Of a DNA stretch of 64,000 bases, positions 53,284-63,383 are shown piece by piece. Positions within the stretch are counted from its first letter, which is position 1. Each line of letters starts with the position of its first letter. This DNA comes from Chryseobacterium sp. T16E-39. Its GTDB lineage: Bacteria > Bacteroidota > Bacteroidia > Flavobacteriales > Weeksellaceae. The notes under the pieces were generated by a model. That model did no database searches. It was not told the origin of the DNA and saw nothing but the letters and a program-made list of their open reading frames with translations. The position numbers and the translations under genes are program-made. The stretch is taken from positions 2,046,001-2,110,000 of the forward strand of contig NZ_CP022282.1 of NCBI RefSeq assembly GCF_002216065.1, read 5' to 3'.

Positions 53284-54012
53284 ATGGAAAATAATAAAGA
53301 GCTAACGGAACTTCTTGCGTTAGATTTAGGAATTAATCTTGTTGATCGAAGACCTTATGCTAAAGAGGTTTTCAAATGGCAGGATATGGATCTCCTTCCC
53401 CATTCTTCAACAGATACGCTGCTTTGTGAAATTTTTGAATGGAATGGCAGAAACTGGAGAACAACGGGTAATAATCTCATTGGATATTTATTCAGTGATG
53501 AAAGCTTAGCTGCCGTTAAAAACCAATTGATCAATGCTCCAAAACATCCGGCCTTAATTCCTGATTTTGAATTTACCAAAGACAGCATGATCGAATATGG
53601 TCTTTCATTACCTTCATTATTTAATATCGGTGTTAATGGAGACATCAAAAATGTCAAGAGTTTCTCAGTGCGGGTAAATGGAGTGACAAAATCCAGAATC
53701 ACGAATATTGATTCTCCAGGAATTGAAATTTTAAAAAATTATTCGATTTTTACCGATGATCAAACCAAAGTGTACAGAAGAAATATAAAATTTAATTATC
53801 TCAGTACTTCATTATTTTATGCTGAGAGTGTAGAAATATTTCTGGAAAAAGAATCATCAGTGGGATTAGACGTAAGTTTTCAGACACAGGATGTAGAGGT
53901 AGAAGCTAAATTAGATACAGACACCAAAAAACATTTTGTATTAAAATATTCGGGTAACCAGGCTCCCTTCGCCGCGAAATTTACAAAAGGAAAAGATTTC
54001 AATATTATGTAA
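53284..54012 (+). CDS. Unknown 242-residue protein, weak gasdermin-like impression
   Basis: A soluble-looking protein without signal peptide. Order of features: an N-terminal helix (ELTELLALDLGINLV), a mixed region, then beta-strand-rich segments (SLPSLFNIGVNGDIKNVKSF, SLFYAESVEIFLEKESSVG, VEVEAKLDTDTKKHFVLKYS). The strand layout and the LKYSGNQAPFAAKF end recall the N-terminal pore domain of bacterial gasdermins, by eye only. There is no palmitoylation-type Cys at the N-terminus, no long C-terminal inhibitory tail and no adjacent protease, so this is a guess. No family is firmly recognised. It is 71 bp downstream of a TM2 gene. Confidence 0.6.
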   Translation: MENNKELTELLALDLGINLVDRRPYAKEVFKWQDMDLLPHSSTDTLLCEIFEWNGRNWRTTGNNLIGYLFSDESLAAVKNQLINAPKHPALIPDFEFTKDSMIEYGLSLPSLFNIGVNGDIKNVKSFSVRVNGVTKSRITNIDSPGIEILKNYSIFTDDQTKVYRRNIKFNYLSTSLFYAESVEIFLEKESSVGLDVSFQTQDVEVEAKLDTDTKKHFVLKYSGNQAPFAAKFTKGKDFNIM

Positions 54013-54067
54013 TCAGTTTTTAATGTTTTTAGTTATCAAAACATTAAAATGCCTGCTTCAGATAAAT

Positions 54068-54096
54068 AAAAAACACCTCATATGAGGTGTTTTTTA
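54068..54096. terminator. Bidirectional intrinsic terminator
   Basis: Perfect palindrome with core AACACCTCATATGAGGTGTT, flanked by A- and T-runs on either side, between the convergent unknown gene and hemB. Confidence 0.85.
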
Positions 54097-54113
54097 TTTA
54101 TTATATTACTTTT

Positions 54114-55196
<1,083 letters not shown>

Positions 55197-55224
55197 TTAT
55201 AAATACTTGAGAAATTATATTTTG

Positions 55225-55575
55225 ATGAAAAAACTTTTACTTTTATTTCTTTTCGTAGGCACTTTTGTTGGATTTTCCAGCAATGTAAAAGCTCAACTAA
55301 GGGAGCCGGGTTCCATCTCACAAAAATCTGATGATGGAGTTTTTATTGCCTATCCAAATCCTGCTAAGGATTTCCTTATCATTAGGGCAAAAGATCCTTC
55401 TTTAAAGGTCAAAAATGTTACATTCTACTCTATATTAGGTACACAGGTTGCCACATATGCTGTTAATATGAATTCGGGAGAAATCAATATTGAAAAATTG
55501 AAACCGGGTAAGTATTTAATTCGTTATATCTTAAGTGACAACACACAAAAAGTTACCCAAATAGTAAAACAATAA
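55225..55575 (+). CDS. Small secreted protein consisting mainly of a T9SS type A sorting domain
   Basis: A 116-residue protein. A signal peptide (MKKLLLLFLFVGTFVGFSSNVKA) is followed by about 25 residues and then a typical T9SS type A C-terminal domain: VFIAYPNPAKDFLIIRA, NVTFYSILGTQV, and LKPGKYLIRYI. There is essentially no cargo domain. An upstream in-frame ATG at 55162 would add 21 residues before the signal peptide and is unlikely to be used. Possible roles are a competitor or adaptor of the secretion system, or a small surface protein. Confidence 0.75.
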   Translation: MKKLLLLFLFVGTFVGFSSNVKAQLREPGSISQKSDDGVFIAYPNPAKDFLIIRAKDPSLKVKNVTFYSILGTQVATYAVNMNSGEINIEKLKPGKYLIRYILSDNTQKVTQIVKQ

Positions 55576-55579
55576 AATT

Positions 55580-55606
55580 AAATCCTGATAATCATCAGGA
55601 TTTTTT
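55580..55606 (+). terminator. Intrinsic terminator
   Basis: AAATCCTGAT (55580-55589) and ATCAGGATTT (55594-55603) around AATC, followed by Ts. Confidence 0.82.
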
Positions 55607-55680
55607 CTTTTACGTTAGTTGCCCTGTAATTATTCCGTAACTTTCGGAACATTTTCATACTAATTGTAAAAAACAATTTA

Positions 55681-56592
55681 ATGCTAAAAGCTGAACATAT
55701 TACTAAAACCTACAATGCAGGAAAAAAGACAGCATTGGATGATTTTAGCATACATGTCCCAAAAGGGAGTATTTATGGTCTTCTAGGGCCTAACGGAGCC
55801 GGAAAAACATCATTTATCCGCATTATCAATCAGATTACGCAAGCAGATTCCGGAGATATATTCATCAATGGAGAAAAGCTAAACCCCAATCACATTAAAA
55901 ATATTGGATACATGCCTGAAGAAAGAGGTTTGTATAAAAACATGAGTGTGGGAGATCAGATCCTTTATTTTGGAGAGCTCAAGGGAATGAGCAAAAACGA
56001 TGCTCTGAGTGAGGCTAAAAAATGGTTTGAAAAGCTTAATATTGATCAATGGTGGAAGAAAAAGCTTTCAGAACTTTCAAAAGGGATGGCACAAAAGATT
56101 CAATTTGTAGTGACTGTTCTTCACAGACCTCATCTTCTGATTCTCGATGAACCCTTTTCCGGATTTGATCCTGTAAACGCCAATCTTATAAAAGATCAGA
56201 TTATAGATCTTAAGAATAATGGAACTACGATTATTTTATCCACCCACAGAATGGAAAGCGTGGAAGAAATGTGTGATTATGTAGCCCTGATTGATAATTC
56301 AAAAAAAATCCTTGATGGAAGAGTTTTTGACGTTAGGGAAAAGTTTAAGAAAAACATTTTTGGAATTACTCTTTCTGAGGTAAATGATCCTAGCTTTGAA
56401 ACTTTCAAAGAAAAATATGAGGTTTTTAATTTTTCAAATGAAAATAATCTTATCTCGTTTGATCTAAAAAATGAAAGTGATCAGAATAACATTCTTTTGG
56501 ATTTAGTACATGTGGGAAAGGTAAGATCATTTGATGAAAGAATTCCAAGCATGAATGAAGTATTTATTAACGCAGTAGGTCACCATTCTTAA
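55681..56592 (+). CDS. ABC transporter ATPase, NatA-like
   Basis: A 303-residue ATPase with Walker A GPNGAGKTS (about 37-45), signature LSKGMAQKIQ, and Walker B LLILDEPFSGFDPVNA. A C-terminal extension of about 90 residues is typical of ABC-2-type exporters with DUF4162. It pairs with the permease gene that follows after 4 bp. NatAB-type systems export sodium ions or lipids and drugs; the substrate is not known. Confidence 0.9.
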   Translation: MLKAEHITKTYNAGKKTALDDFSIHVPKGSIYGLLGPNGAGKTSFIRIINQITQADSGDIFINGEKLNPNHIKNIGYMPEERGLYKNMSVGDQILYFGELKGMSKNDALSEAKKWFEKLNIDQWWKKKLSELSKGMAQKIQFVVTVLHRPHLLILDEPFSGFDPVNANLIKDQIIDLKNNGTTIILSTHRMESVEEMCDYVALIDNSKKILDGRVFDVREKFKKNIFGITLSEVNDPSFETFKEKYEVFNFSNENNLISFDLKNESDQNNILLDLVHVGKVRSFDERIPSMNEVFINAVGHHS

Positions 56593-56596
56593 TTTT

Positions 56597-57907
56597 ATGA
56601 ATAATATTTTTTTAATTACAAAAAGGGAATTCCTTACACAGGTTAAGAAGAAATCCTTCATTATATTAACTTTACTGGCTCCTGTTATGATTATTGCCTT
56701 TGGGGCAGTGATTGGATTAATGTTTAAAGCCAATGAATCACATAATGTTATTGAAGTCGTTGATAGAAGCGGTCTTTTTAAAGATAAACTACCGTCAGAT
56801 TCTAAACTGAACTATGTCTTTATTCCTGCTGCTGAAGAGAAATCAAAAGTCAGTACATTAAAAGGAAACGAATCTTTGGATGGCATCCTTATTTTACCTG
56901 AATTAAACAGTCATAATTTTGATGATCTTGAAAAAAATACAAGACTGATTATTAACAGTAAGATTGGTTTTGATACCAAACAACGTATCATTTCTGATAT
57001 TTCAAATGTTATTAAAAAGGAAAAGATCAAAGAACTAGGCATTGCTGAAGTTCAGCTTAATAATCTGGATAAAAGCTTTACTTTAAAAACCATTAACGTC
57101 TCTGAGAATAATAAGGAAGACTCTGATCTGACTTTTGGAGTAAAAAGTGGCTTAAGTATGGTTTTAATGTACGTCACATTCATGTTTATAATCATCTACG
57201 GGGTTAGAGTGATGAGAAGTGTTCTGGAAGAAAAGAATAACCGTGTGGTTGAAATTATCATTTCTTCTGTAAAACCATTTGAATTGATGATGGGAAAAAT
57301 TTTAGGGGTAACAATGGTTGCTTTAACGCAGTTCATTATATGGATCACCATGTCTGTTATTGGAGCATTGATTCTGAATACAGGCTTCTCATCCATCCAA
57401 AAAAATATTCCCGGTGGAAATGAGGGCATAGCAAGTAAACTGGATGTTGCACAAATTGCGACCCAGGTTTCTCACAGTCTGTTGGAACTTAATTTTCCGT
57501 TAATTATTTTTGTATTTATTGTGTTTTTCCTTCTTGGATATATCTTTTACAGCTCCGTATACGCAGCTATTGGTTCTGCTGTTGACAATGAAACAGAAAC
57601 ACAGCAATTTACTTTATTTGCGATATTACCGCTAACCTTAGGCATGTATGGAAGCTTCTCACTAATGAACAATCCTGATGGACCTCTTGGTTTTTGGTTA
57701 TCAATGATCCCCTTTACTTCTCCTGTGGCAATGATTGCAAGAATTCCTTTCGGCGTACCAGCATGGCAAATAGCATTATCTATAACATTACTGGTGCTGA
57801 CTACTATTTTTATGATATTTTTGGCCGGAAAGATTTACCGGGTAGGTATCTTAATGTATGGAAATAAGGCTACTTTAAAAGAACTTTGGAAGTGGATAAG
57901 AAATTAA
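56597..57907 (+). CDS. ABC-2 type permease, NatB-like
   Basis: A 436-residue permease. An N-terminal helix (SFIILTLLAPVMIIAFGAVI) is followed by a large extracytoplasmic domain (about 45-190) and five or six C-terminal helices (from VLMYVTFMFIIIYGVRVM). This is the ABC2_membrane_3 layout. It is encoded 4 bp after its ATPase. A bidirectional terminator follows. Confidence 0.9.
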   Translation: MNNIFLITKREFLTQVKKKSFIILTLLAPVMIIAFGAVIGLMFKANESHNVIEVVDRSGLFKDKLPSDSKLNYVFIPAAEEKSKVSTLKGNESLDGILILPELNSHNFDDLEKNTRLIINSKIGFDTKQRIISDISNVIKKEKIKELGIAEVQLNNLDKSFTLKTINVSENNKEDSDLTFGVKSGLSMVLMYVTFMFIIIYGVRVMRSVLEEKNNRVVEIIISSVKPFELMMGKILGVTMVALTQFIIWITMSVIGALILNTGFSSIQKNIPGGNEGIASKLDVAQIATQVSHSLLELNFPLIIFVFIVFFLLGYIFYSSVYAAIGSAVDNETETQQFTLFAILPLTLGMYGSFSLMNNPDGPLGFWLSMIPFTSPVAMIARIPFGVPAWQIALSITLLVLTTIFMIFLAGKIYRVGILMYGNKATLKELWKWIRN

Positions 57908-57928
57908 CACTTGAAGTATAAATAAAAA

Positions 57929-57967
57929 AATAAACCCTGAAACTAAGTTTTAGGGTTTATTTTTTTA
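57929..57967. terminator. Bidirectional intrinsic terminator
   Basis: AATAAACCCTGAAAC (57929-57943) and GTTTTAGGGTTTATT (57947-57961), one wobble pair, with A- and T-runs at the two sides. Confidence 0.82.
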
Positions 57968-57983
57968 TTTGAATGAAATATTC

Positions 57984-58652
57984 TTATTGAAAGATATAAC
58001 TTAAACTTACGCTAAGAACTTGTTCGGATTTACCTTTGCTTGTCCCACCAGGTTCTTTTCCAAGATTAGGATATGTATTAGAGAATCCATAGTCATATTT
58101 TACAGCTAATTCCAACTGTCTTTTATAGCTATATCCTACACCTACACCTAATCCAAAGTTAAAGCTATTTGCCTTTCCATTAACTCCAGGATATTTAGGA
58201 TCAGTAACATCAGGATCGTAATAAGGTCTGCTTACAGGAGCATTTTTAACATTTTGATTCAGCAAAAAGTTAAATCGAGGTCCTATCATTCCAAAGAACT
58301 CAGATTCTGCCTCTGAAAAATATCCTTTGAAATAAAGAGGAACACTAAGGTAATTATTAGCATATACTGCATCATAACCATCTCTTCCTTTAACATCTTT
58401 ATCCTTTCCTGTTTCTCCAGCACCATAGTATAATACTTCAGGCTGAATATAAAACTGATTTCCTTTTCCTACAGGTATTAGTGCTAAAGCACCAGCCTGT
58501 ACAGCAAATCTGGGTCCGGAAGGGTTGTGTGCATTTTGCACTCGGGAATAGTTGCCTCCAGCTGTAATACCAAATCTTGTATTCTTGAAATTAATCTGTG
58601 CAAAAGATAAGGTAGAAAAAGCCAAAGCAGAGGCTAATAAAAATTTTTTCAT
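57984..58652 (-). CDS. PorT-like outer membrane beta-barrel protein
   Basis: A 222-residue protein with a signal peptide (about 1-18, LSFAQ) and a beta-barrel fold typical of the outer-membrane PorT/OmpW-like family: NTRFGITAGGNYS, FYIQPEVLYYG, and the C-terminal KSEQVLSVSLSYIFQ ending in aromatic Phe. Function unknown. It lies downstream of sucD on the same strand (16 bp gap). Confidence 0.82.
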   Translation of the reverse strand: MKKFLLASALAFSTLSFAQINFKNTRFGITAGGNYSRVQNAHNPSGPRFAVQAGALALIPVGKGNQFYIQPEVLYYGAGETGKDKDVKGRDGYDAVYANNYLSVPLYFKGYFSEAESEFFGMIGPRFNFLLNQNVKNAPVSRPYYDPDVTDPKYPGVNGKANSFNFGLGVGVGYSYKRQLELAVKYDYGFSNTYPNLGKEPGGTSKGKSEQVLSVSLSYIFQ

Positions 58653-58668
58653 ATGTTTTGTTTTATAA

Positions 58669-59541
58669 TTAAGCTAACACTTTAGCAACAGTAGCGCCAA
58701 TGTCAGCAGGAGAATCTACAACGTTAATTCCGTTTTCTCTCATGATTTCCATTTTTGCCTGTGCAGTATCTTCTGCTCCACCTACGATAGCTCCTGCATG
58801 TCCCATTGTTCTTCCTTTAGGTGCAGTTTGTCCAGCGATGAAACCAACTACAGGTTTAGTAGAACCACTCGCTTTATACCATCTAGCAGCTTCAGCTTCC
58901 AATCCTCCACCAATCTCACCAATCATTACAACAGCTTCTGTTTCTGGATCGTTGATAAATAATTCTAAAGCTTCTCTTGTAGTAGTTCCAATAATTGGGT
59001 CACCACCAATACCAATAGCAGTAGAAATACCGAAACCAGCTCTTACAACCTGGTCTGCAGCTTCATAAGTAAGAGTACCAGATTTAGAAACGATACCTAC
59101 TTTACCTTTTTTGAAAACAAAACCTGGCATAATACCAATTTTAGCTTCGTCTGAAGTAATAATTCCAGGACAGTTTGGACCGATTAGTCTGCAATCTCTA
59201 TCTGCGATGTAAGATTTTACTTTAACCATATCCGCTACAGGGATTCCTTCAGTAATACATACGATAACTTTAATTCCAGCTTCAGCAGCTTCCATAATAG
59301 CATCAGCAGCAAATGCAGGCGGTACGAAAATAATACTTACGTTAGCTCCAGCTTTTTGAACAGCATCAGCTACAGTATTAAATACAGGCTTTCCTAAGTG
59401 CTCGCTTCCTCCTTTTCCTGGAGTAACCCCACCTACTACATTTGTTCCGTATTCAATCATCTGACCTGCATGGAAAGTACCTTCGTTCCCTGTAAATCCT
59501 TGTACAATTACTTTAGAATCTTTGTTTACTAAAATTGACAT
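58669..59541 (-). CDS. sucD: Succinate-CoA ligase (ADP-forming), alpha subunit
   Basis: A 290-residue SucD. The N-terminal CoA-binding Rossmann part starts [19 protein letters not shown]. The phospho-histidine is in [10 protein letters not shown] (about 247). Other landmarks are [11 protein letters not shown] and [11 protein letters not shown]. It makes ATP and succinate from succinyl-CoA in the TCA cycle together with SucC, which is not in this window. It lies 16 bp upstream of the outer-membrane barrel gene. Confidence 0.95.
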   Translation of the reverse strand: MSILVNKDSKVIVQGFTGNEGTFHAGQMIEYGTNVVGGVTPGKGGSEHLGKPVFNTVADAVQKAGANVSIIFVPPAFAADAIMEAAEAGIKVIVCITEGIPVADMVKVKSYIADRDCRLIGPNCPGIITSDEAKIGIMPGFVFKKGKVGIVSKSGTLTYEAADQVVRAGFGISTAIGIGGDPIIGTTTREALELFINDPETEAVVMIGEIGGGLEAEAARWYKASGSTKPVVGFIAGQTAPKGRTMGHAGAIVGGAEDTAQAKMEIMRENGINVVDSPADIGATVAKVLA

Positions 59542-59631
59542 TTTATTGTTGTTTTTAATTTATTTACTATTTTATTAATGCTCACAAATTTACTTAAATT
59601 TCTTTGATTTCAGACAAAACTTTCAATTTGT

Positions 59632-60534
59632 TTATTTGAGATTTCTCAGCTTAACTTCTTTTTTAAGGTAGGTTTTAAAGTCTTCTGCGAACATACCAAT
59701 ATAGGTTCCTTTTTCCAGATCTCTGTTCACTCCGGTTTTCCCAAGTAAGATTGATCCACTCTCAATCTTGTTTCCTGAAGCAATACCAACTTGTCCCCAT
59801 AATGTTACCTCATCACCGATAACACAACATCCTGCGATGCCCACTTGCGAAGCAATAAGACATTTTTTACCAATAACAGTATCATGACCGATCTGAATCT
59901 GATTATCCAGTACAGAGCCTTCTCCGATAACTGTTGAGTCAGTAACTCCCCTATCAATTGTGCAGTTATTTCCGATCTCCACATTATTTTCAATAACCAC
60001 ATTTCCTACAGAAATAAGACGATCAAAATTTCCATTCAGTTTGCGGTAATAAAAAGCATCTCCTCCCAAGACTGTTCCGGATTGTATAATTACATTGTCT
60101 CCAATCACTGTTCTGTCGCCAATAACAACATTTGGAAAAATAAGCGTATTCTTTCCAATCTGCACATTATTACCAATAACTGCGGAGCGATGAATTTTTG
60201 TTCCTTCTCCAATTTCTACATCATGCAGTTCTTCTGTAAAATTATAGATTCTGGTGAAGTGAGTATTGATTTTATTAAAATCCCTGAAAGGATCATCGGA
60301 AACAAGTAGCGCTTTTCCTTCTGGGCATTCTACTTCTTTGTCAATTAAAATGATCGTTGCAGCAGAATTTAAAGCTTTATCATAATACTTTGGATGATTA
60401 ACAAAAACGATATCCCCTGGTTTTACCATATGAATTTCGTTTGTTCCCAGCACTTCAAAATCTTCGGGACCAACAAATTTCGAATTAATCAGTTCTGCAA
60501 TAGTTCTAAGTTTTTGTGGAGAATGGAATCTCAT
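59632..60534 (-). CDS. LpxD-like N-acyltransferase (second paralogue)
   Basis: A 300-residue protein. The N-terminal LpxD-type nucleotide-binding domain (about 1-98, [20 protein letters not shown]) is followed by left-handed parallel beta-helix hexapeptide repeats (about 100-280), with the catalytic-type His in GQVG-like segments. It resembles UDP-3-O-acylglucosamine N-acyltransferase. A second lpxD-like gene lies at 63376-64000 in the same cluster, next to lpxC/fabZ. Which of the two is the main lipid A enzyme is not resolvable from sequence; the canonical lipid A location belongs to the other. Confidence 0.8.
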   Translation of the reverse strand: MRFHSPQKLRTIAELINSKFVGPEDFEVLGTNEIHMVKPGDIVFVNHPKYYDKALNSAATIILIDKEVECPEGKALLVSDDPFRDFNKINTHFTRIYNFTEELHDVEIGEGTKIHRSAVIGNNVQIGKNTLIFPNVVIGDRTVIGDNVIIQSGTVLGGDAFYYRKLNGNFDRLISVGNVVIENNVEIGNNCTIDRGVTDSTVIGEGSVLDNQIQIGHDTVIGKKCLIASQVGIAGCCVIGDEVTLWGQVGIASGNKIESGSILLGKTGVNRDLEKGTYIGMFAEDFKTYLKKEVKLRNLK

Positions 60535-60603
60535 AAAAAATGTATTTCTTATAAAACAAAATTCGGACTGCTTCTGCAGACCGAATCTATGTATATTGTA
60601 TTA

Positions 60604-61167
60604 TTATTTTACTCTTTCTAAGTAAGAACCATCTTCAGTACTTACTTTTATTTTGTCTCCTGGCTCTATAAACAGTGGAACCATTACTCTTGCACCAGTT
60701 TCTACAATTGCATTTTTAAGAGCATTGGTAGCTGTATTTCCTTTTACTCCCGGATCAGCTTCAATCACATCTAAAAATACAGACTGTGGAAGTTCAGCAG
60801 AAAGTGGAGTTTCATCAGCCTCTTTCAGAATGATCGTAACTTCTTCTCCCGCTTTCATAAACTGAGCATTTTCAATCATTTCTTTATTGATATATAATTG
60901 AGAAAAATCATCATTGTTCATGAAGTGAAACCCATTTTCATCATCATAAAGATACTGGAACTTTCTTGTGATTACTTTTACTTCGTCTATTTTATGGCCA
61001 GCTGAAAAAGTATTATCAATTACTTTCCCATTGGTTACTGATTTTAATTTTGTTCTAACAAAAGCAGGTCCTTTTCCTGGTTTTACGTGTAGAAATTCAA
61101 TTACTTTGAAAATATCGTTGCTATATTCAATGCAAAGTCCCTTTCTAATATCGTTACTTGTTGCCAT
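60604..61167 (-). CDS. efp: Elongation factor P
   Basis: A 187-residue EF-P, usual length, with three beta domains. The loop HVKPGKGPAFVRTK holds the modified lysine position (Lys32). It helps ribosomes through proline stretches. It lies between lpxA and the second lpxD gene, a common arrangement in Bacteroidota. Confidence 0.95.
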   Translation of the reverse strand: MATSNDIRKGLCIEYSNDIFKVIEFLHVKPGKGPAFVRTKLKSVTNGKVIDNTFSAGHKIDEVKVITRKFQYLYDDENGFHFMNNDDFSQLYINKEMIENAQFMKAGEEVTIILKEADETPLSAELPQSVFLDVIEADPGVKGNTATNALKNAIVETGARVMVPLFIEPGDKIKVSTEDGSYLERVK

Positions 61168-61196
61168 TAATTTTTATATCTTTTTATTTTATTAAA

Positions 61197-61985
61197 TTAT
61201 TCTTTTCCCGTTCCGTATCCTTTTACAATACCTCTTGGAGAGTTTTGGATAAACTGAAGGATTTCATCTCTTTCAGCAGTTGGAAGCATCTCTTTCTCAA
61301 TATGAGTAATCGCTTGGGAAACATTCATTTTCATTTGGAAAATTGCTCTGTATATCTTTTGGATCTCAAAAATTTTCTCATTGGTAAATCCTCTTCTTCT
61401 CAGACCTACTGAATTGATTCCAGCATAAGCCATTGGCTCTCTTGCTACTTTTACGTAAGGTGGAATATCTTTTCTTACCAATGTTCCTCCGGAAATCATA
61501 ACGTGCTTACCGATTTTACCAAATTGATGAACAGCACTTAATCCTCCCATTACCGTATAATCCCCAATTTCTACGTGACCAGCAATTCCGCATCCATTTA
61601 CAATAATAACATGATCTCCAATAACGCAGTCGTGAGCAATATGAGATGTAGCCATGATCAGGCAGTTTTTACCAATCTTGGTAAATCCAAGAGCTTTGGT
61701 TCCTCTGTTCACTGTTACACACTCTCTGATTGTCGTTTCGTCACCAATAATCACCTGAGTATCCTCACCATCAAACTTTAGATCCTGTGGAATCGCTGAA
61801 ATTACAGTCCCTGGAAAGATCCTGCAATTTTTCCCAATTCTAGCCCCATCCATAATGGTAACATTGGGACCAATCCAACTTCCTTCTCCGATCTCCACAT
61901 CCCCTGCAATAGTAGTAAAAGGTTCTACAATTACATTTTTGCTGATTTTTGCACGTTTATCTACGGCCGCTAATTGATGAATCAT
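61197..61985 (-). CDS. lpxA: UDP-N-acetylglucosamine acyltransferase LpxA
   Basis: A 262-residue left-handed beta-helix acyltransferase. The N-terminal hexapeptide repeats include FTTIAGDVEIGEGSWIGPN. The catalytic His lies in TSHIAHDCVIGDH (about 122-127), and AVHQFGKIG follows. It does the first committed step of lipid A synthesis, 3-O-acylation of UDP-GlcNAc. It is directly downstream of the lpxC-fabZ fusion with no gap (stop and start adjacent). Confidence 0.95.
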   Translation of the reverse strand: MIHQLAAVDKRAKISKNVIVEPFTTIAGDVEIGEGSWIGPNVTIMDGARIGKNCRIFPGTVISAIPQDLKFDGEDTQVIIGDETTIRECVTVNRGTKALGFTKIGKNCLIMATSHIAHDCVIGDHVIIVNGCGIAGHVEIGDYTVMGGLSAVHQFGKIGKHVMISGGTLVRKDIPPYVKVAREPMAYAGINSVGLRRRGFTNEKIFEIQKIYRAIFQMKMNVSQAITHIEKEMLPTAERDEILQFIQNSPRGIVKGYGTGKE

Positions 61986-63383
61986 TTAATCAACTTTATT
62001 TTTTGCAACTTGAGCCATTAATTCGGCCTCTACAGCCACAGTATCTCCTACATATCCGTATCCCTGCATATGAACGATACCTCTTCTGATAGGCTCTATC
62101 AACTCAATTTTGAAAATCATTGTATCTCCCGGAACTACTTTTCTTTTAAACTTTACTTTATCCATTTTTATGAAATAAGTAGAATAGTTTTCAGGATCCG
62201 GAACACTCGCTAAAACTAATATTCCTCCCGTCTGTGCTAAAGCTTCCACTTGTAAAACTCCAGGCATTACCGGTTCTTTTGGAAAGTGTCCAACAAAGAA
62301 TGGCTCATTCATTGTTACATTTTTCAATCCTACAACATGAGAATCGGAAAGTTCAAGAACTTTATCGATCAATAAAAACGGAGGTCTGTGTGGCATCAAT
62401 TTCATAATTCCATTGATATCAAAAACAGGCTCTTTTGTAAGATCAAAATCAGGAACATTTTTCTTTTTCTGTAATTTCCACTGACGATTCAATTTTTTCG
62501 CAAATTGAGTATTTACAAAATGTCCCGGCTTATTGGCAATTACTTTTCCTTTAATTTTAACTCCAGCTAAAGCTAAATCACCAATCACATCAAGTAATTT
62601 ATGTCTAGCAGCTTCGTTCGGATAATTTAATGTAAGATTATCCAGTATACCATTAGGTCTGATAGAAACATTGTCTTTACCAAAGGCTTTTTTCAATTTT
62701 TCAGTGGTATCCGGAGTCAGATCTTTATCTACATAAACAATCGCATTTGAAATATCCCCCCCTTTAATCAGGCCATGATCTAAAAGCATTTCCAGCTCAT
62801 GTAAAAAACTAAATGTTCTTGCGGATGAAATCTCCTCTTTAAATTCAGAAATATTTTTTAGAGTAGCATTTTGGGTTCCTAATACTTTAGTTCCAAAATC
62901 TACCATCGTTGTAATTTCGTAATTATCCGATGGAATGATTGTTATCTCAGAACCTGTAGCAGGATCTGTATAACTTAGAACTTCTTTTACCACCAGATAT
63001 TCTCTGGCAATTGCCTGCTCTACAATGCCAACACTTTCTATGGCTTCAACAAAAAACTTTGAAGATCCATCTAAAATTGGAGGTTCAGAAGCATCCATTT
63101 CTAATATTGCATTGTCTATATCACAACCTACTAAGGCTGCAAGAAGGTGTTCGCAAGTATTGATTTTTACTCCTAGTTTTTCTAATGTTGTTCCTCTTTC
63201 AGTTGCTACAACATAATTAACATCAGCTTCAACCTGAGGGTGTCCCTCCAAGTCGGTTCTAACAAAAACAAAACCCGTATTTTCTTTAGCAGGTTTAATG
63301 GTAAGTTTTACTTCTTTACCGGTATGAAGGCCAATTCCAGAAAGAGTAACCTCTTCCTGAAGTGTTTTTTGCATATCACTCAT
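61986..63383 (-). CDS. lpxC-fabZ: Bifunctional LpxC-FabZ (UDP-3-O-acyl-GlcNAc deacetylase / 3-hydroxyacyl-ACP dehydratase)
   Basis: A fusion of 465 residues from the preferred start. LpxC (about 1-300) has [11 protein letters not shown] and [19 protein letters not shown] with the zinc ligands and catalytic residues. FabZ (about 320-465) has [13 protein letters not shown] and [19 protein letters not shown] with the active His and Glu. It deacetylates the lipid A precursor and dehydrates 3-hydroxyacyl-ACP, joining lipid A and fatty acid synthesis. The fusion is known in Bacteroidota. The start at 63383 overlaps lpxD's stop; ATGs at 63374 and 63410 are alternatives. Confidence 0.95.
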   Translation of the reverse strand: MSDMQKTLQEEVTLSGIGLHTGKEVKLTIKPAKENTGFVFVRTDLEGHPQVEADVNYVVATERGTTLEKLGVKINTCEHLLAALVGCDIDNAILEMDASEPPILDGSSKFFVEAIESVGIVEQAIAREYLVVKEVLSYTDPATGSEITIIPSDNYEITTMVDFGTKVLGTQNATLKNISEFKEEISSARTFSFLHELEMLLDHGLIKGGDISNAIVYVDKDLTPDTTEKLKKAFGKDNVSIRPNGILDNLTLNYPNEAARHKLLDVIGDLALAGVKIKGKVIANKPGHFVNTQFAKKLNRQWKLQKKKNVPDFDLTKEPVFDINGIMKLMPHRPPFLLIDKVLELSDSHVVGLKNVTMNEPFFVGHFPKEPVMPGVLQVEALAQTGGILVLASVPDPENYSTYFIKMDKVKFKRKVVPGDTMIFKIELIEPIRRGIVHMQGYGYVGDTVAVEAELMAQVAKNKVD

